64,000 nucleotides of DNA, taken from Motacilla alba alba. Lineage: Eukaryota > Chordata > Aves > Passeriformes > Motacillidae. Shown piece after piece: positions 52,180 through 64,000 of the stretch. Made by a program: the position numbers and the translations under genes. Below the pieces are notes generated by a model. That model had not been told where the DNA came from. It saw only the letters and a program-made list of their open reading frames with translations, and did no database searches. The stretch is taken from NCBI RefSeq assembly GCF_015832195.1, contig NC_052028.1, forward strand, positions 5,499,501 through 5,563,500, read 5' to 3'. The first letter of the stretch is position 1. Each line of letters opens with the position of its first letter.

Positions 52180-53362
52180 TGTCATGATTTGACACTGGTC
52201 AAACACCAGCCACCCATGAAAGTCATTCCCTTCCCCTCCCCTACCACAGCTGGGCAGAGGAGAGTAAGGGCTCATGAGCTGAGATAAGGACTGGGAGAAA
52301 ATACTCCAAGGGCAAAACAGGCTCGGCTTAGAGGTACAAAATTAATTAATTACTAACAAAGTCAGAAGAGGATAATGAGAAGTAAAAATTATTTTTCTTT
52401 TTAAAAATTATTTTCCTTCAACCTCTCCCTCCTTCCCACCAACAGCGCAGGAGACAGGGCATGGGGGTTTTGGTCAGTTTGTCACCCAGTTTTCCTCTGC
52501 TGCTCTGGTAGAGGAGTCCTTCCCCTGCTGCACCATGGGGTCCCTCCCATGGAGACAGTTCTCCATGAACTTCTCCAGCATGGCTCCAGTCTCATTGGAA
52601 GTCTCCAGTCTTCTCAAATCTGCTGTGGCGTGGGTCACTCTTCCACACCACAGCCACACCTTGGGGTGCAGCCCTCAAAGGACGGGCTGGAAGCCAGGCC
52701 CCCTCTCTCCACTGGGGCACCCACTGGGTGACAGCCTCCTCCAGGCACCCACCTGCTCTGGCACGGGCACCTCCCCCATGGGCTGCGGGGGGATCTCTGC
52801 ATCCCCCGTGGATCCCCAGGGGCTGTGGGGGGATCTCTGCATCCCCCGTGGATCCCCAGGGGCTGCGGGGGGATCTCTGCATCCCCCGTGGATCCCCAGG
52901 GGCTGCGGGGGGATCTCTGCATCCCCCGTGGATCCCCACGGGCTGTGGGGGGATCTCTGCATCCCCCGTGGATCCCCAGGGGCTGCAGGGGCACAGCTGC
53001 TTCACCATGGTCTCACCAGGGCCTGCAGAGTGATCCCAGCTCCGGCCCTGGAGCACCTCCTGCCCCTCCTTCCCCACTGACCTTGGTGTCTCCCAGTTTT
53101 TTTCCCTCACATGTTTTCACCTCTCTCTACTCTCTAGCTGGAATTAACACTGCCCCCACTTTGTTTTGATTTGCTTCTCAAATACATTATCACACAGGCA
53201 TTACCAACCTCTCATTGCCCAGCCCTGGCCAGCAGCATGTCCATCTTCAGAGCCATCAGGGGCTGGCTCTGCTGGACATGGTGGAAGCTTCCAGCAGCTT
53301 CTCACAGAAGCCACCTCCATGGCCTCCCACTACCAAAAACCAGGCCATGCAAAACCAATACA
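52180..53362 (-). mobile_element. Solo LTR, avian ERVL-type, with 5-bp target-site duplication
   Basis: The element begins TGTCATGATTTG and ends CCAATACA, the TG...CA ends expected of an LTR, and is flanked on both sides by AGTAC (52175-52179 and 53363-53367). A 5-bp duplication fits ERVL-like elements. The body (a GACACTGGTCAAACACCAG start, an AAAATTAATTAATTA block, a CTCC/CCATGG-rich GC part with internal repeats, and a CCAGCAGCTTCTCACAGAAG segment near the end) matches my memory of a common bird LTR. That LTR is normally transcribed opposite to the given strand: on the minus strand the TATA-like region would be near 53178-53195 and the degraded poly-A signal region near 52335-52360. No internal retroviral genes and no second LTR are present, so it is a solo LTR left by recombination. 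All frames inside it, including those of 181 and 172 codons, are by-products of its GC-rich array. Confidence 0.85.
52781..52990. repeat. 40-bp minisatellite inside the LTR, five full copies
   Basis: Full units start at 52781, 52821, 52861, 52901 and 52941, followed by a diverged partial unit from 52981. Units differ only at base 6 (C or T) and at the last three bases of the fourth unit (ACG rather than AGG... that is, one base). Each unit holds GGGGGAT-CTCTGC-ATCCCCC, a perfect 7-bp stem with a 6-base loop, and a GGATCC hexamer. Since 40 is not a multiple of three, the array cycles through all frames every 120 bases, which explains why several frames on both strands stay open. The copies are far more alike than the rest of the LTR is to its family, so the array probably expanded or was homogenised after insertion. 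Confidence 0.97.
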
Positions 53363-53367
53363 AGTAC
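53363..53367. repeat. Target-site duplication, right copy (AGTAC)
   Basis: Direct repeat of 52175-52179, immediately after the terminal CA of the LTR. Confidence 0.8.
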
Positions 53368-55619
53368 TTACAAAAATTGTTCTAAAGCTAATACACTGCA
53401 GAAAGAACTAGAGTAATTGCTCAATACTTTCTTCAAACTGAAAGGTTCATTTTTTTTTTTTACATCACTAAATGCCAAAAACTTGACTAATTTTGTATTA
53501 TTTACTTGTCATATTTTTAACTGGCTTTTTGTAGGCTTCCTCTGAAAGATTATGCTGTACCTACCATTATCATTGCTGCTAACACAGAGGTTAAATGGTC
53601 TTTCTTCCAAATAGAAAGAGCAATAAAGGACAGTGGAAAGGGCAGTACTTCTTTTTAATATGGTTTTGTCTTCCTAGTAATGTTGAGTAACTTACCTTAT
53701 GTATTTAAAAAGCTGAAAAAATTATCCTAAGAGAAATAACATATTCAACTTCCGCATTTATATTCTTTTGTGTTTGTGTCAGTAATAATTACTTAATTAA
53801 GTGTCTTGCTTATTGAATAATTGTTTGGTGTGTTTTTCTTCAAGATATAAACATTCAGAATGTAACCTTTCAAAACACACTTCACACAACATGCTTTAAT
53901 TCAGGCTTTACAGTAAACTCTCAACTAATTCCAGTCATGCTTTTAGAGTTCTATCTTTACTTCAGCACTGGTACTGTCACTTCATATATTAGGACAGTGT
54001 TGGCTAGAGCACTGATTTAAATTTCCTCTAAAACTAATTTTAGTTGTCTGGTGGGGGAAGTGACATAAACAGAAAGAAATTGAGAGATTTGGAGCAACAT
54101 TTTCAGACAACTAATACAAACATTTTGGCAACTGTGCTTAGGAAGGAAGTAATCCACTGGATACAACTCTAGCCAGACCTGACACCATGGCACATGGAAA
54201 TCTCCCTTCTCCTAAACTGCTACTGTACTTTTTCTCGAATAGAATCACAATTCAGCCTCCAACTCCTTGCAAGTCACCAGAGAAAGCAGTGAACTCTACT
54301 GGCACTCTTCTTGCAGCAGTTCATTTTCATGTCCTATTAGCTCAACTGCATGCTTGCCTTGTCTTACTGCATCATTTTGTGCACTTTTATTGGAAATAAA
54401 ATAGAAGCAGGCTCTGTCCCAAACAAGTCAGTGCATAAGAATAGAAGCAAAGGGCATCTAATGTCTTACTTCCCTGAGGAAATTGGCAGAAACAGTTCCC
54501 ATATGCCTTGTAGTAAGAACAAAAATTCCATATCAAGCAGACTTAATGTTAAATAAATCATTTAACTAGGCAATCAATTCCAAGATGCACACATTTTTGG
54601 GAAGGAACAGCAAGGAGTTCTACTGAGTAGGATTCTGCCTCCAAATGTATCCCTCCCATGAAAGAGAATAAGTAAAATGGTAGATTTTTAAATGGCCAAT
54701 TCCCAAGGTCTATGAAAACATCATTTCTAAGAGGGAATTTGACAGGAAATGTCAGATCTGGCAATGGTATAGAAAAATGGTAAACAAAATCATAGGGAAA
54801 AAAAGAAATGGAAATTATACACTTAAGGGAAGTATCTGAAAAAAAAATAGAAAATGGTATTGAAGTAATTTTTTAAGAAATAAGAGGCATTCGATCTGAC
54901 AGGGTAAAAAGCTCTTTGGGGAATGTAGAGGCCAGTAGAATAAACAGCCACTACAGGCTGTTTGTGCTTTCTCCTAAGACACTTGGCTAATGGTTTCCCA
55001 TGACACAATATTGAGCCAGCACTGTATTCAACAAGAGAGAAGATATTACCCAGCAGAGCCACTGAGAAAGATACTAACCACTTCACCAGGACTTGATTCA
55101 GGTCTTCACTCGGGTGAAATATGGCAAGATTTCACCCACATGTTTTTGCAGTACCCAAGAAAAGGCTTTGTGAAATCAGATACTGATAAATGCCAGCTGC
55201 TCATTCTCAAGACCTTCAATTTATTATTATGCACATCAGTGACCCATAAAGAAATTCAAGACTGTTGACGCTGCTGATCCACTTTTAAAACTTTTTTTAC
55301 TTATTTAGCATAAGTACATCCTCTTAGGACACCTATATGTACTTCTAGTGCACCTAATAGTTCTGTGCCCTCAAAGATGTGGAAAAAAAGAAAGATGAAA
55401 AACAGTTGTACTTTTTTAACTTGCAGGGAAACATTCTGCCAGTGTGATTATTTACTCTTTACTTAGAATCACAGTTTGCCCTGCTGGCTTTACGTGAGTG
55501 CCTTGCAGTAATGGAAAATCTATTTGCTTTTAGTAGAGCATAAGGTACTCAACCACCATAAAGCTTATTGTCAAACTAGTGCTGGCTCTGCACAAAATGA
55601 TTTCTAATGTTCTTCATTT
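53368..55619. other. AT-rich gene-free stretch
   Basis: No gene or transposable element recognised. Open frames are at most 92 codons; an 87-codon minus frame (54823-55086) and an overlapping 92-codon plus frame (54990-55268) are not similar to anything I know. Confidence 0.5.
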
Positions 55620-55760
55620 TACTATGTTAAATGAATTCTCTAGTGCAATTATTTTGCAGTGGATCATGGGGGTAATAAGCTAATTGTTACTTGTTTTAAT
55701 TGCTTAAGTATGAAGTGTCAGTGATTTATAAGTAATGAAGAAGCTGAGATGAAGTCATAA
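55620..55760. promoter_or_regulatory. Candidate regulatory block (homeodomain/NKX-like sites)
   Basis: The block 55620-55740 contains GTGCAATTATTTTGCA, AAGCTAATTGTTAC (from about 55677), TTTTAATTGCTTAAGTATGA (from about 55693) and GTGATTTATAAG. These are homeodomain (TAATTG) and NKX-like (CTTAAGT) sites at close spacing in non-repetitive sequence. Regulatory function and conservation are inferred, not shown. Confidence 0.27.
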
Positions 55761-58700
55761 AATACTAAACGCCCATAAGATCAAGTAGTGCACTTCTGCA
55801 ATGAGGAAGACTTTATTTCCCAATGGCAAAAGTGCTGTATGCTCAGCCTCTCAGTAGTAAACTAAAGACAGGAGAAGGAAAGAATTGTAGCTCCTTTCTT
55901 CAGCATAGTTGCTTTTCATGCAATGGCAAGTTCCCTTCAGTGAAATCACTGCTACGCTGTTTACAGTACACATTTCATACACTGCACACAAAAAGGATGG
56001 CATGAACATTACTCTGCAGGAACTGGATGAAAACATTTTTGCAAAGCTTTATGCAGTCAATGGACCTAAACCAGTCTTCAATCAGTTGCACCTGTTCTGA
56101 ACTGGAATACAGTTGCTTTAACAAGTGATTTATATTAGCATGATCAAGTACAGTTTAGCTTTGCGTGATACAGAACAAAGTCTTATTATTTGTTCACACT
56201 GTTTATAATGAAGCTGTCATACAGTGTATACCTCTCCTTGATCCAAAATATATAACTATGAAAATCAGATGGAATGCATAATTCCCTATTGCATTGGTCC
56301 ACAGAGATGGATGAGGGAAAAGCTGGTTTGTTTCTTGATTTAATATTTTAAGCAAGGTTCTAAATTTCAAAGACTTGCCATAAATAAATCTCTGTGTGTG
56401 AATTTACAAACTATATTTTAAAATATTAGAGGATTGATGTTCAATAACTCTTCAAAACTGTGCAAATTACAGAAAGTAGAACAAAATTTTACAGCATCAG
56501 AACAAGTTGATAAAATATATCTGTTAACTTGCTTATCCCTAGTACAAACTGTAAACATACAGAATATGGAACTTAGATTCTCGTCCATAAGCTCAAGGAA
56601 CATGGGACACTTTCATCCTATCTAATCTGAACTTCAAGACTTTAAGGCATAATCATTTCCAGAAATGAAATTTCTGAAATATCATCAGAGTATTTTTTAC
56701 ATAGACTATCTGAAAGAAGAACATGTTGATAAACTGATCTGAAATTTCTGCTCTGTTAAAAAAGTGAGAATCTTCTTTGGAATCTTTGGTCAAGTAAAAA
56801 CATAAATGGAAACTTGTTTGCTACACTAATAAGATCTTTTTGGTGTTACAGGTCAGAAGATTTCTTCCCATTGTTTCTGTTGAAAATGGTGTTAGGCTCT
56901 CACTGAGATTTCATGCCCAAACTGATGTATTTTGTCAGTACCCCCCTCTCTGGGTAAATAATGAACTTTAGGATCACAATAGGCATAAAAAGCCAGGATT
57001 TCTTTGTTTTGTTTTCTAGAGGTTTTTTTGAGTTTAAAAGGATACCTTTCACATTGCACAATTCCTAATTCTTTCAAAAGTATAACACTGCACGTGTCCA
57101 GAGCAACGTGAGCATGGCACTGTATCTGAACGGCTGTTTACCTTCTGTTATAGTGCTGAAGAGGAAATTGAGCTATATATGCTTTTTATTGGCTTGGGAT
57201 ATCTATCTACTATCTGAAATTACTTCTATTTCCATATCCATTATGTGAATTGGATGTGGAAATTATAGTCTCAGGTTTCTTGTGGCATCTGCACACTAAT
57301 GCTGATAGCATGTGGACTCAACACCCCTTGGAAATAATTGTATGAGATCACTCACACCATTACATTTGATGCATTAGGTCCATTACATACTCCCAGAGAT
57401 CTCTGTCCTCAGTACTGTAAGCAATATCCTTGATAGTGCTGGTATCAAGGAGAGAAATTCACCTCTTATTTAATCATAATAAATGTGATATTTGAGGGTA
57501 AAAGCAGTTCCTGACAGAAATCAACTTCTTGGTCACAGCAGATTTGCTGATCTCAGCCTACATAGGATGGGCATCTTTTCTCTCTTTTGTAATAATGAAC
57601 ATCAAGAGGAAAAGGCCCTTAATGATCATCAGGTGAAGTTGTTTGGGCTCTCTTCAGCCAGCAGAAAATCATACACATACATTAGTCATGAAATGGTGCA
57701 CAGAGATAACAAGCCAAGGTAGAAGTTCTGCTTTAAGGGCTGTAATACCTAAACACAGCCTGGACTGAAAATGAGCTGCAGCTTGCTGTGTTTCAGGCTG
57801 ATCAGATTACCAAGACACGATGTAGTAGGAGTGTAATTATGTGTCTGTGTACATAACTACTCAGGTTGCATAGGAAAATTCTAATAGTTGCTGGTAAAAC
57901 ATGGTGATCCCTTGCCTAGACCTTTAATAACAAGGCAGGGAAGTTTAAGTTATATTTTTTGCAAAGGAGTCACAAACAAACTTTTCACACAAAATATCAT
58001 TTACCTTCCCTGAATTTCCTTGTTCCTGCTTTTTCTGGGAAAGTAACACCACATGCACTGCTTCAGGCTACAGTGATTTAAATCAAACACATACAATAAG
58101 TCTCCTCTGTGTTACTTTGGTGGCTTGTTTCAAGTGTTATAAGGATTTTTTGAACTTTGGAAAGGCAGAACAGTAGGACACAGAATATATGTTCAGCCAC
58201 TCCTGCAGATGAATCAGGATTTATCTGAGGATAATGGCTTCATTCATCAAATCCAAAGATGAAAGCCACATGATAGAATAGGTACCAAAGTCAGTGTGGG
58301 ACAGTTCACAAAGTACTGTCAGTGCCAGGAAGCAGGAAGAATATTTGAGTGAAAGTGAATTTCAAAATTAGGAGTAGTTGAATTTGGACAAGTATCTGAT
58401 AACTGACCATGGTTCAAAGTAAGAAGATCAACTATGTGAGTAGATAATATTTTAGAAAGACAATCTATAATTTTCAAAATCTAGAGCATTTAAGTCCTAA
58501 AAGATGACTTATTTTTAATTTCCTTCTATGACGATAATTTTCCCCATTGGAAAATGAAAGGATGTGCTACATTTGACTAAATGCTTTGCATTCTATAGAC
58601 TGCAGTGCTGTGTTGCTGTTTTCAAAGCCTTTTCAATAACACAAATGCCAAAATCTCCAGCGTTTAGGATGAAGCAGGAAAGGGGGAACAACTTGGTTTT

Positions 58701-61700
58701 GGCTTCATTTCTGTGCCGTTCTGGTACAATTGCATGTCCCTCTCCTTTGCTGAGTGTAAAACAGATGTGTGAGAATAAAGTCCTCTGGTTCCTCTAGTGC
58801 TTTGGTAACCAGCAGGATTCTGAGATGGAAATCGTTCTGAAGCATTTACACCTTCATTCTGAATTTTTGAAATTTTATTTATAAGAGATCATCCTAAACA
58901 CATATACAATAAATTATGCAGATGCCCCATACAAACACATTCCCCTTTGCTCTCAAAATTATATAACATTAAGGGTAAATATTGTTATTATTTAACACAG
59001 TAAGGTTGATTGAAGTAGAATGAGAAAACTCAAGACTGCGAGACTCTAGCAAACCCACTGTGTTAGACACCAACCACGATTCACAGACAAAAAACAAAGA
59101 AACAGACAAAACACTGTTGAACAAAACAAACAACAACAAAACAGCAATCCATGATCAGTAGTCCTAGTCAAACCAAGTCACCAAGATGAGAAAGACTTCA
59201 TGCAGCTTTTATTGAAATACTGAAACTCAGGCCAAGAATATCTAGTGAACTAACAGTGCTTAGCTTAAAAGTGAGTCTTAACTGCAAGGATTTATGGATT
59301 TGGGGAAAAAAGAAAGAGAAACAAGAAAAAAAAGAAACTGGTGTATAGAGATCATGTTCCTTTTCCAGAGTCACATTGCATTTCAAATGCAAACACACAA
59401 AGGAGCAAAATGCAGTTTGCTTCAGAGTACAGGCTGAGAGGGAGTCTGCAAACTGAGACCACTGCCAAGATACTTTGCATATCGTTTGGGCTTCATTTCT
59501 GTTCCAAGCTTTATAGGGAAAAAAGGAAGTGATTTTCTCTAGAGAGATTTTTATTTAGCGTTATTTTTTGAGTTTCATGTTAAGAGGAAAACATCACAGA
59601 CGCCATAAGAAATTATTGATGAAGCTGCATTATTTCCTCACCATATGTTATTAAGTGACAAAACATCAGTTGAATATGTCTTTTCAAGAAAAATTTTGAA
59701 AGACTCAGGAGCTTTGTCAAACTAGTATAATCCTCTTAGATGTGCCAACACTGAAATAAATTTTATTGCTTCTGGAATTAAGAAGTATAAAATTGAATGG
59801 GGGAAAAAATCATTAGATGGTTTGATTTTCTGTGTTCTTTTCCCCATCAATCTCAAATGTTCATATTCAGAAGAACTCTTATTTTATCTCTCAAATTTTA
59901 AATACCAGCCATCTGTATTATCCACAGTGTTTGTGGATAGATAGATATGAACAGTGTTTATATGAACATCTTAGAAGACATGATTTGCACTTTGAGCTGT
60001 TGGAAAATATTAGTTGAACACGTTAAGCATGATAAGATGAATTCAAAGTAGATGTCAGCTCTCATCATGTGCTGTCATCTAAAGAGGAACCCAAAATTAC
60101 AGTCTAATGAGAATAACGACTAGGTTAAATCTGTGCCAATGCCCACTTTCATAATCATCTCATCTGGTTTTGACATCCTCTTTCAAAAAGCAGACCTATG
60201 GTAGCTACATTTCCTGCTAGATATTCTGACTTAAACCTGCATGATATTACTTGGACCTTTCAAAAATCTGGGGAGGCCATTCCACTTGAACTGTGGGTTA
60301 GGTGTTAATGTGGGCACAGACAAAAGGAAGAAAGGGATGGACAGCAAACTAGAGGAAATGCAATGGCAAGAATTTTCTGGTTTATTTCATAGAGGATACA
60401 AGATAAAAATTCAACTACTTTTTAGTGAGGGACTGCTACTAAAATGGAAAACAGCACAAACAATCCATTGCAATGAAAAATATTTAAGGGGCTTTTTTAA
60501 AATGTTAATTATAAATGAGCATTCCCTATGGATATCTCAGGAGATATGTCTCAGTCTATTTCCTATTGACAGGTGGTAGTGTAAACCAAATGCGGTATTA
60601 TGAATTCAAATTGGCTTTCAACTGCTCATCATTCATACTCTGGCTTCAGAACAGGCTGAAGCTATTATTGCCTAAAAGCCATAATGAAAATGAGTATCTT
60701 CTCTGCCATTTTCTAGTCTCTTTTCTTATTTTTTTTAAGATGACAGATTTATGATGTCCATTTAATATTTATCATCTCAGAAATTTATTATTCTGGGTTG
60801 TATACATGTGTTACTTTCGATTAGGTGAAGCAATAAATGCATACTCCATAGGACAAGTATAAAAGTATAGCATTTGGGTGGGGGTGGTATTTCACAGGGA
60901 CAAGTGTCAAATCCAGAGGATTAATTTTCAGTCATTAGGCACAGAAATGTTGACATAATGTTACAGTAGGGGTTACTAGTCTCAAAATAGCTAAAAGTCC
61001 CTTGGAGAAAAATAAATTACATGTGTATACTCCAAACACAGGCTAATTTTGTTAGTCCTATAAACACATGACACATGCAAACAAACTCCACACTAAATAC
61101 TCCACTCCTCCTTTCTCAATTTGATTTCTATCTTCTTGACCTTCCTGTTTGTTCCTTGGTTTAGAATTATGCAACCTGTAACCACATTATTATGCCAGAG
61201 AATATAAACAGCAACACAGCCCCAGAGATGTCCCTGCTAACAACGCAGAGAGGGCACAGAAAAAAAAAAAATCACTCGCCTGTAACAATGAAAGAGAGAA
61301 GCTTCTGTCAGAAAGAGGGAAAATATCCCCACTAAACTTCTCTGTCATGTTCACTGTGGAACTTTTGAACTCTTCTACTTATCCTCTTGCTTATCTTTGG
61401 GGTTTCTGCTGCTGGCTACAGCAGCAGTATAAAGTCTCACCATAACAATACAGCTGGGAAAGAAGCAGCTGGAAAATGTGGTGGGATGGCAGCCCTGGAG
61501 ATGCAGGAATCAGTGCAGAGACACAGAGCCCACAGAAGCAAGGGTTCACTGAGACCTGCTCTTCCAGAAGGAGCTAAAGTTAGCAAAGCTTGAGCATTCC
61601 ATAGGTGTAAACCATCCAGGTGACTCTGGTGTGACTATTGCTACGCATCGAGTTAAGCTTATTATTTAGAGACATACACAAAGCTCCAACTAGGATTTTA

Positions 61701-62359
61701 ATGCCAACCATGCCAAAATTTAGCTTTGCAATTCCCCAGAAAGTGCCTGTGCTACAGTCTCTGCTCAGTGCAAAGGACAGACAGATAGTGCTAATTAATA
61801 CCAGCAGCTGTGATGATTTTACAGCCACAGAAGCAACAGTTTGTTACAATGAGCCTCCATCTCATATTAGATTGTAAATAGAAAACTCCCACTACTGAAG
61901 TATTCACCAATTTTTAATTATTTGACAAGGAATCTGTTGTTAGCATTTCATAGTCTGTACAGAATAACTCAATATCTCATTTGAAGTTCCTTTTATGGAT
62001 ATCTTCACTAACCAAAGCAAGTGAAAACTATCTGATTCAAAATTAACAATAATAATTTAAAAAAAACATCTCCCTGTGCACAATTCGGCTCAAAAGATGA
62101 AGGTGTTTACTGTTGTTGATAAAATACAAGTGCTCATGACATTTGGACAGATTAAACATAAATGCAAGAAGAGAAAGTACTGCTCAGCCTTTCTGAATTT
62201 GCAAAGAGCTCATGTACCTTTCTAATAGCCCCCTAATTTAATTAATATATTCCTTATACCATCTGGTCTGACTCACTCAAAATATAACAAAGTAGATCAC
62301 AATTAAAACATTATAAATCTAACTCAACTTTAGAGTGAATACTTTGGATTATACCATCA
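55761..62359. other. 6.6-kb AT-rich gene-free stretch
   Basis: No gene recognised; the longest frame is 112 codons (60241-60579, plus) with no known domain. A small inverted repeat CCTTGATA / TATCAAGG lies at 57428-57450. A/C-rich and purine-rich strings occur at 59085-59145 and 59300-59338. No transposable element recognised. Confidence 0.5.
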
Positions 62360-62480
62360 TGGTTAAAAGCTGGGCTGTCAGCAACGTGACAGATGATTCC
62401 ACGGAAGCTAATTCAGCAGACACTTTACAATGCTCTCTTTGTTAAAAGCATCTGTATATTGATTTCCATATTTGTATTTT
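62360..62480. promoter_or_regulatory. Candidate PBX/MEIS-site regulatory block
   Basis: GGCTGTCAGCAACGTGACAG (from 62373) holds two MEIS-type sites in opposite orientation (TGTCA and TGACAG), followed at once by ATGATTCC (PBX-like TGATT) and GGAAGCTAATTCAGC. Paired MEIS and PBX sites next to a TAAT core are typical of HOX-cofactor enhancers. Conservation was not tested. Confidence 0.3.
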
Positions 62481-64000
62481 AAGGCAATCTCATGCTTAGA
62501 AAACAAGATCTCCATGTTTAAATGAGGCATGGAATATCTGTCATTTGTCAGATCTGGACCAAAATTTGGAGACATAAACTGTCAGGAAATAAAATGTTTT
62601 ACATCTGCAGCAATTAACCAGGCAATTATTACTCCATTTCTTTTCTGGAAAAAATGGCAGAAAATGGGAGGAAAAATCATATTTGGTTTAGTTTTTGTAA
62701 GTCTTCTCTCTTTCCTTTTAAGCATCAGCATATTTGAAAATAGCATCGTTTTGAGATGCACATACTTCCTTTCCCATTATGTTTTACTATAATTCAAAAC
62801 TCATTTTGCATTTTTCAGTATTAATTTAATTTCCATCAAAATTTCTACAAATGGGCCTTACATTATCAAAGTCCCTGACCAGGTCAACAGATGAAGGAGA
62901 GACATATTAATTGTATTTATCTATTTTTGGTCAAAAGTGATTCAGGTCACACTGACAGAACTAGAATCAATTTGTAAAAACCCTTTCTTGTTTATTCAAA
63001 TGCAAAATAAGTAAAATCAGAATGACAGTTATAATTACTGTTATTTCTCTGGACCATCTATTTGCAGATAGGATGTGAAAATATATGGATAGAAACATTT
63101 ATTTTTTGCCCATCCCAGGCTCACCCCTTATTTTAATGAAATACAACACTGGGTTTTGTCACAAGCCAGGTCATTTTTCTACAAAGTGTGCAGAAATCAG
63201 TAATTTGCAAACCACTATAGTCTTGGGAAAATGGGGGGATTTTTTGTATGATTGATCCCCCTAAGACACGACAATTCTCCCAAACACAGGCAGCTGGGAC
63301 TAGTTCCACTATGGAAATTATCACATGCTTCCCCACATTACTACTGAAGAAGAAATCTCCTTAATTTTGAAGAGATAAGTAACACAAGAGAAAACTATCA
63401 CTTGAAATAACCTTAATATCACACCTTAATATATCTATACCTTAAGACGTAACAATATGTAAAGAGTGATCCTCAATACTTATTGCAGCATAAGTAATAA
63501 ATTCTACCCTGGTCTATCAGAAACAGTAAACCTGAGGGGGGTTTTGCCTTTTATATGTACATTTTTTTCTGCTCAACACCTTTCACTGGAATTAAAAGCC
63601 TTCAGTCCATAGGGTTTGTGAGTAAAAGAAAGTCCTTTTAAAATAGGAAATAAAAAATGATTAATGAATTGATACCAGATTTATATTTGCACAGGACACT
63701 CTCCTGGGTGTGATGCCACCTATTGAGAATCTGTAGGGCATGAATGGTAATATTTGCTTTAATTCTTCTTTTTTTTTTTGCTTATCCTTCAAAGCACAGA
63801 AAAAAAGGAGAAAGTAAAATTACAAATTGACATAACATTGTCAGCAGCATCCATTTCAGTGCTGCAGGTGCATTTCCCCAGTCTAACTTTGACTCTGCTT
63901 GGGCTGTAATGGAAGAATATATTTGCATATTATCACAACCCATTAGAGAATCAGTCCTTCCATACCCTGCCAACACAGGGAAAAGAGAGGTTTCTCTTTT
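62481..64000. other. AT-rich gene-free stretch to the window end
   Basis: No gene recognised. The 87-codon plus frame at 62529-62792 ends in a hydrophobic segment, but this reflects T-rich sequence and no family is recognised. A T10-11 run lies near 63769-63779. Confidence 0.5.

Noticed and set aside
52535..53110. 181-codon plus and 172-codon minus frames with 40-residue repeats
   Set aside because: They are translations of the 40-bp array in an LTR; all frames are open because the unit lacks stops and shifts frame each copy.
52180..53362. A complete endogenous retrovirus
   Set aside because: There is one LTR only, with the duplication directly on both sides and no internal coding region.
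60241..60579. 112-codon plus-strand frame
   Set aside because: No known domain, and length within chance expectation.

Overview
This window reads as AT-rich, non-coding vertebrate nuclear DNA, most likely from a bird and probably a songbird. Two signs point there. At about 5.87-6.00 kb there is a SINE-like element with a tRNA-Ile-like head joined to a CR1-type tail, an architecture I associate with the songbird family TguSINE1. At 52.18-53.36 kb there is an LTR whose body matches my memory of an avian ERVL-type LTR. A third, weaker sign is a decayed CR1-clade reverse-transcriptase fragment at about 50.47 kb. I see no bacterial features: no operons, no ribosome-binding sites and no long single-frame genes.

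I recognise no protein-coding gene or exon on either strand. Almost all open frames are 60-145 codons, which is about what chance gives in DNA this poor in G+C. The only longer ones (264 codons minus and 199 codons plus near 40.5-41.5 kb; 181 and 172 codons near 52.5-53.1 kb) run through GC-rich tandem repeats where stop codons are rare, and the 168-codon frame at 11.24 kb contains a poly-A run. The window is therefore best described as intergenic desert or the inside of a very large intron.

Layout. 0-5.9 kb: unique AT-rich DNA with a 17-bp perfect inverted repeat in a hairpin of about 66 nt (2634-2699). 5.9-6.0 kb: SINE. 6-40 kb: unique sequence with AT microsatellites (8.3, 18.4, 27.4 kb), long A/T homopolymers, A/C- or G/T-rich low-complexity strings and several homeodomain/POU-site clusters that look like candidate conserved regulatory elements (33.3, 37.5 kb). 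40.3-41.5 kb: the one CpG-rich island, preceded by a good TATA box and containing a 41-49 bp minisatellite; it is the best candidate promoter. 42-50 kb: AT-rich DNA with another candidate regulatory block at 44.1-44.4 kb. 50.2-50.7 kb: CR1 relic. 52.18-53.36 kb: a solo LTR with TG...CA ends and an exact 5-bp target-site duplication, carrying an almost homogeneous 40-bp tandem array. 53.4-64 kb: AT-rich DNA with candidate regulatory blocks at 55.6 and 62.4 kb.

No system of interacting genes is visible. The most informative objects are the solo LTR with its internal minisatellite, the isolated CpG/TATA island, and the small hairpin. All family names are from memory of consensus sequences, not from a search.
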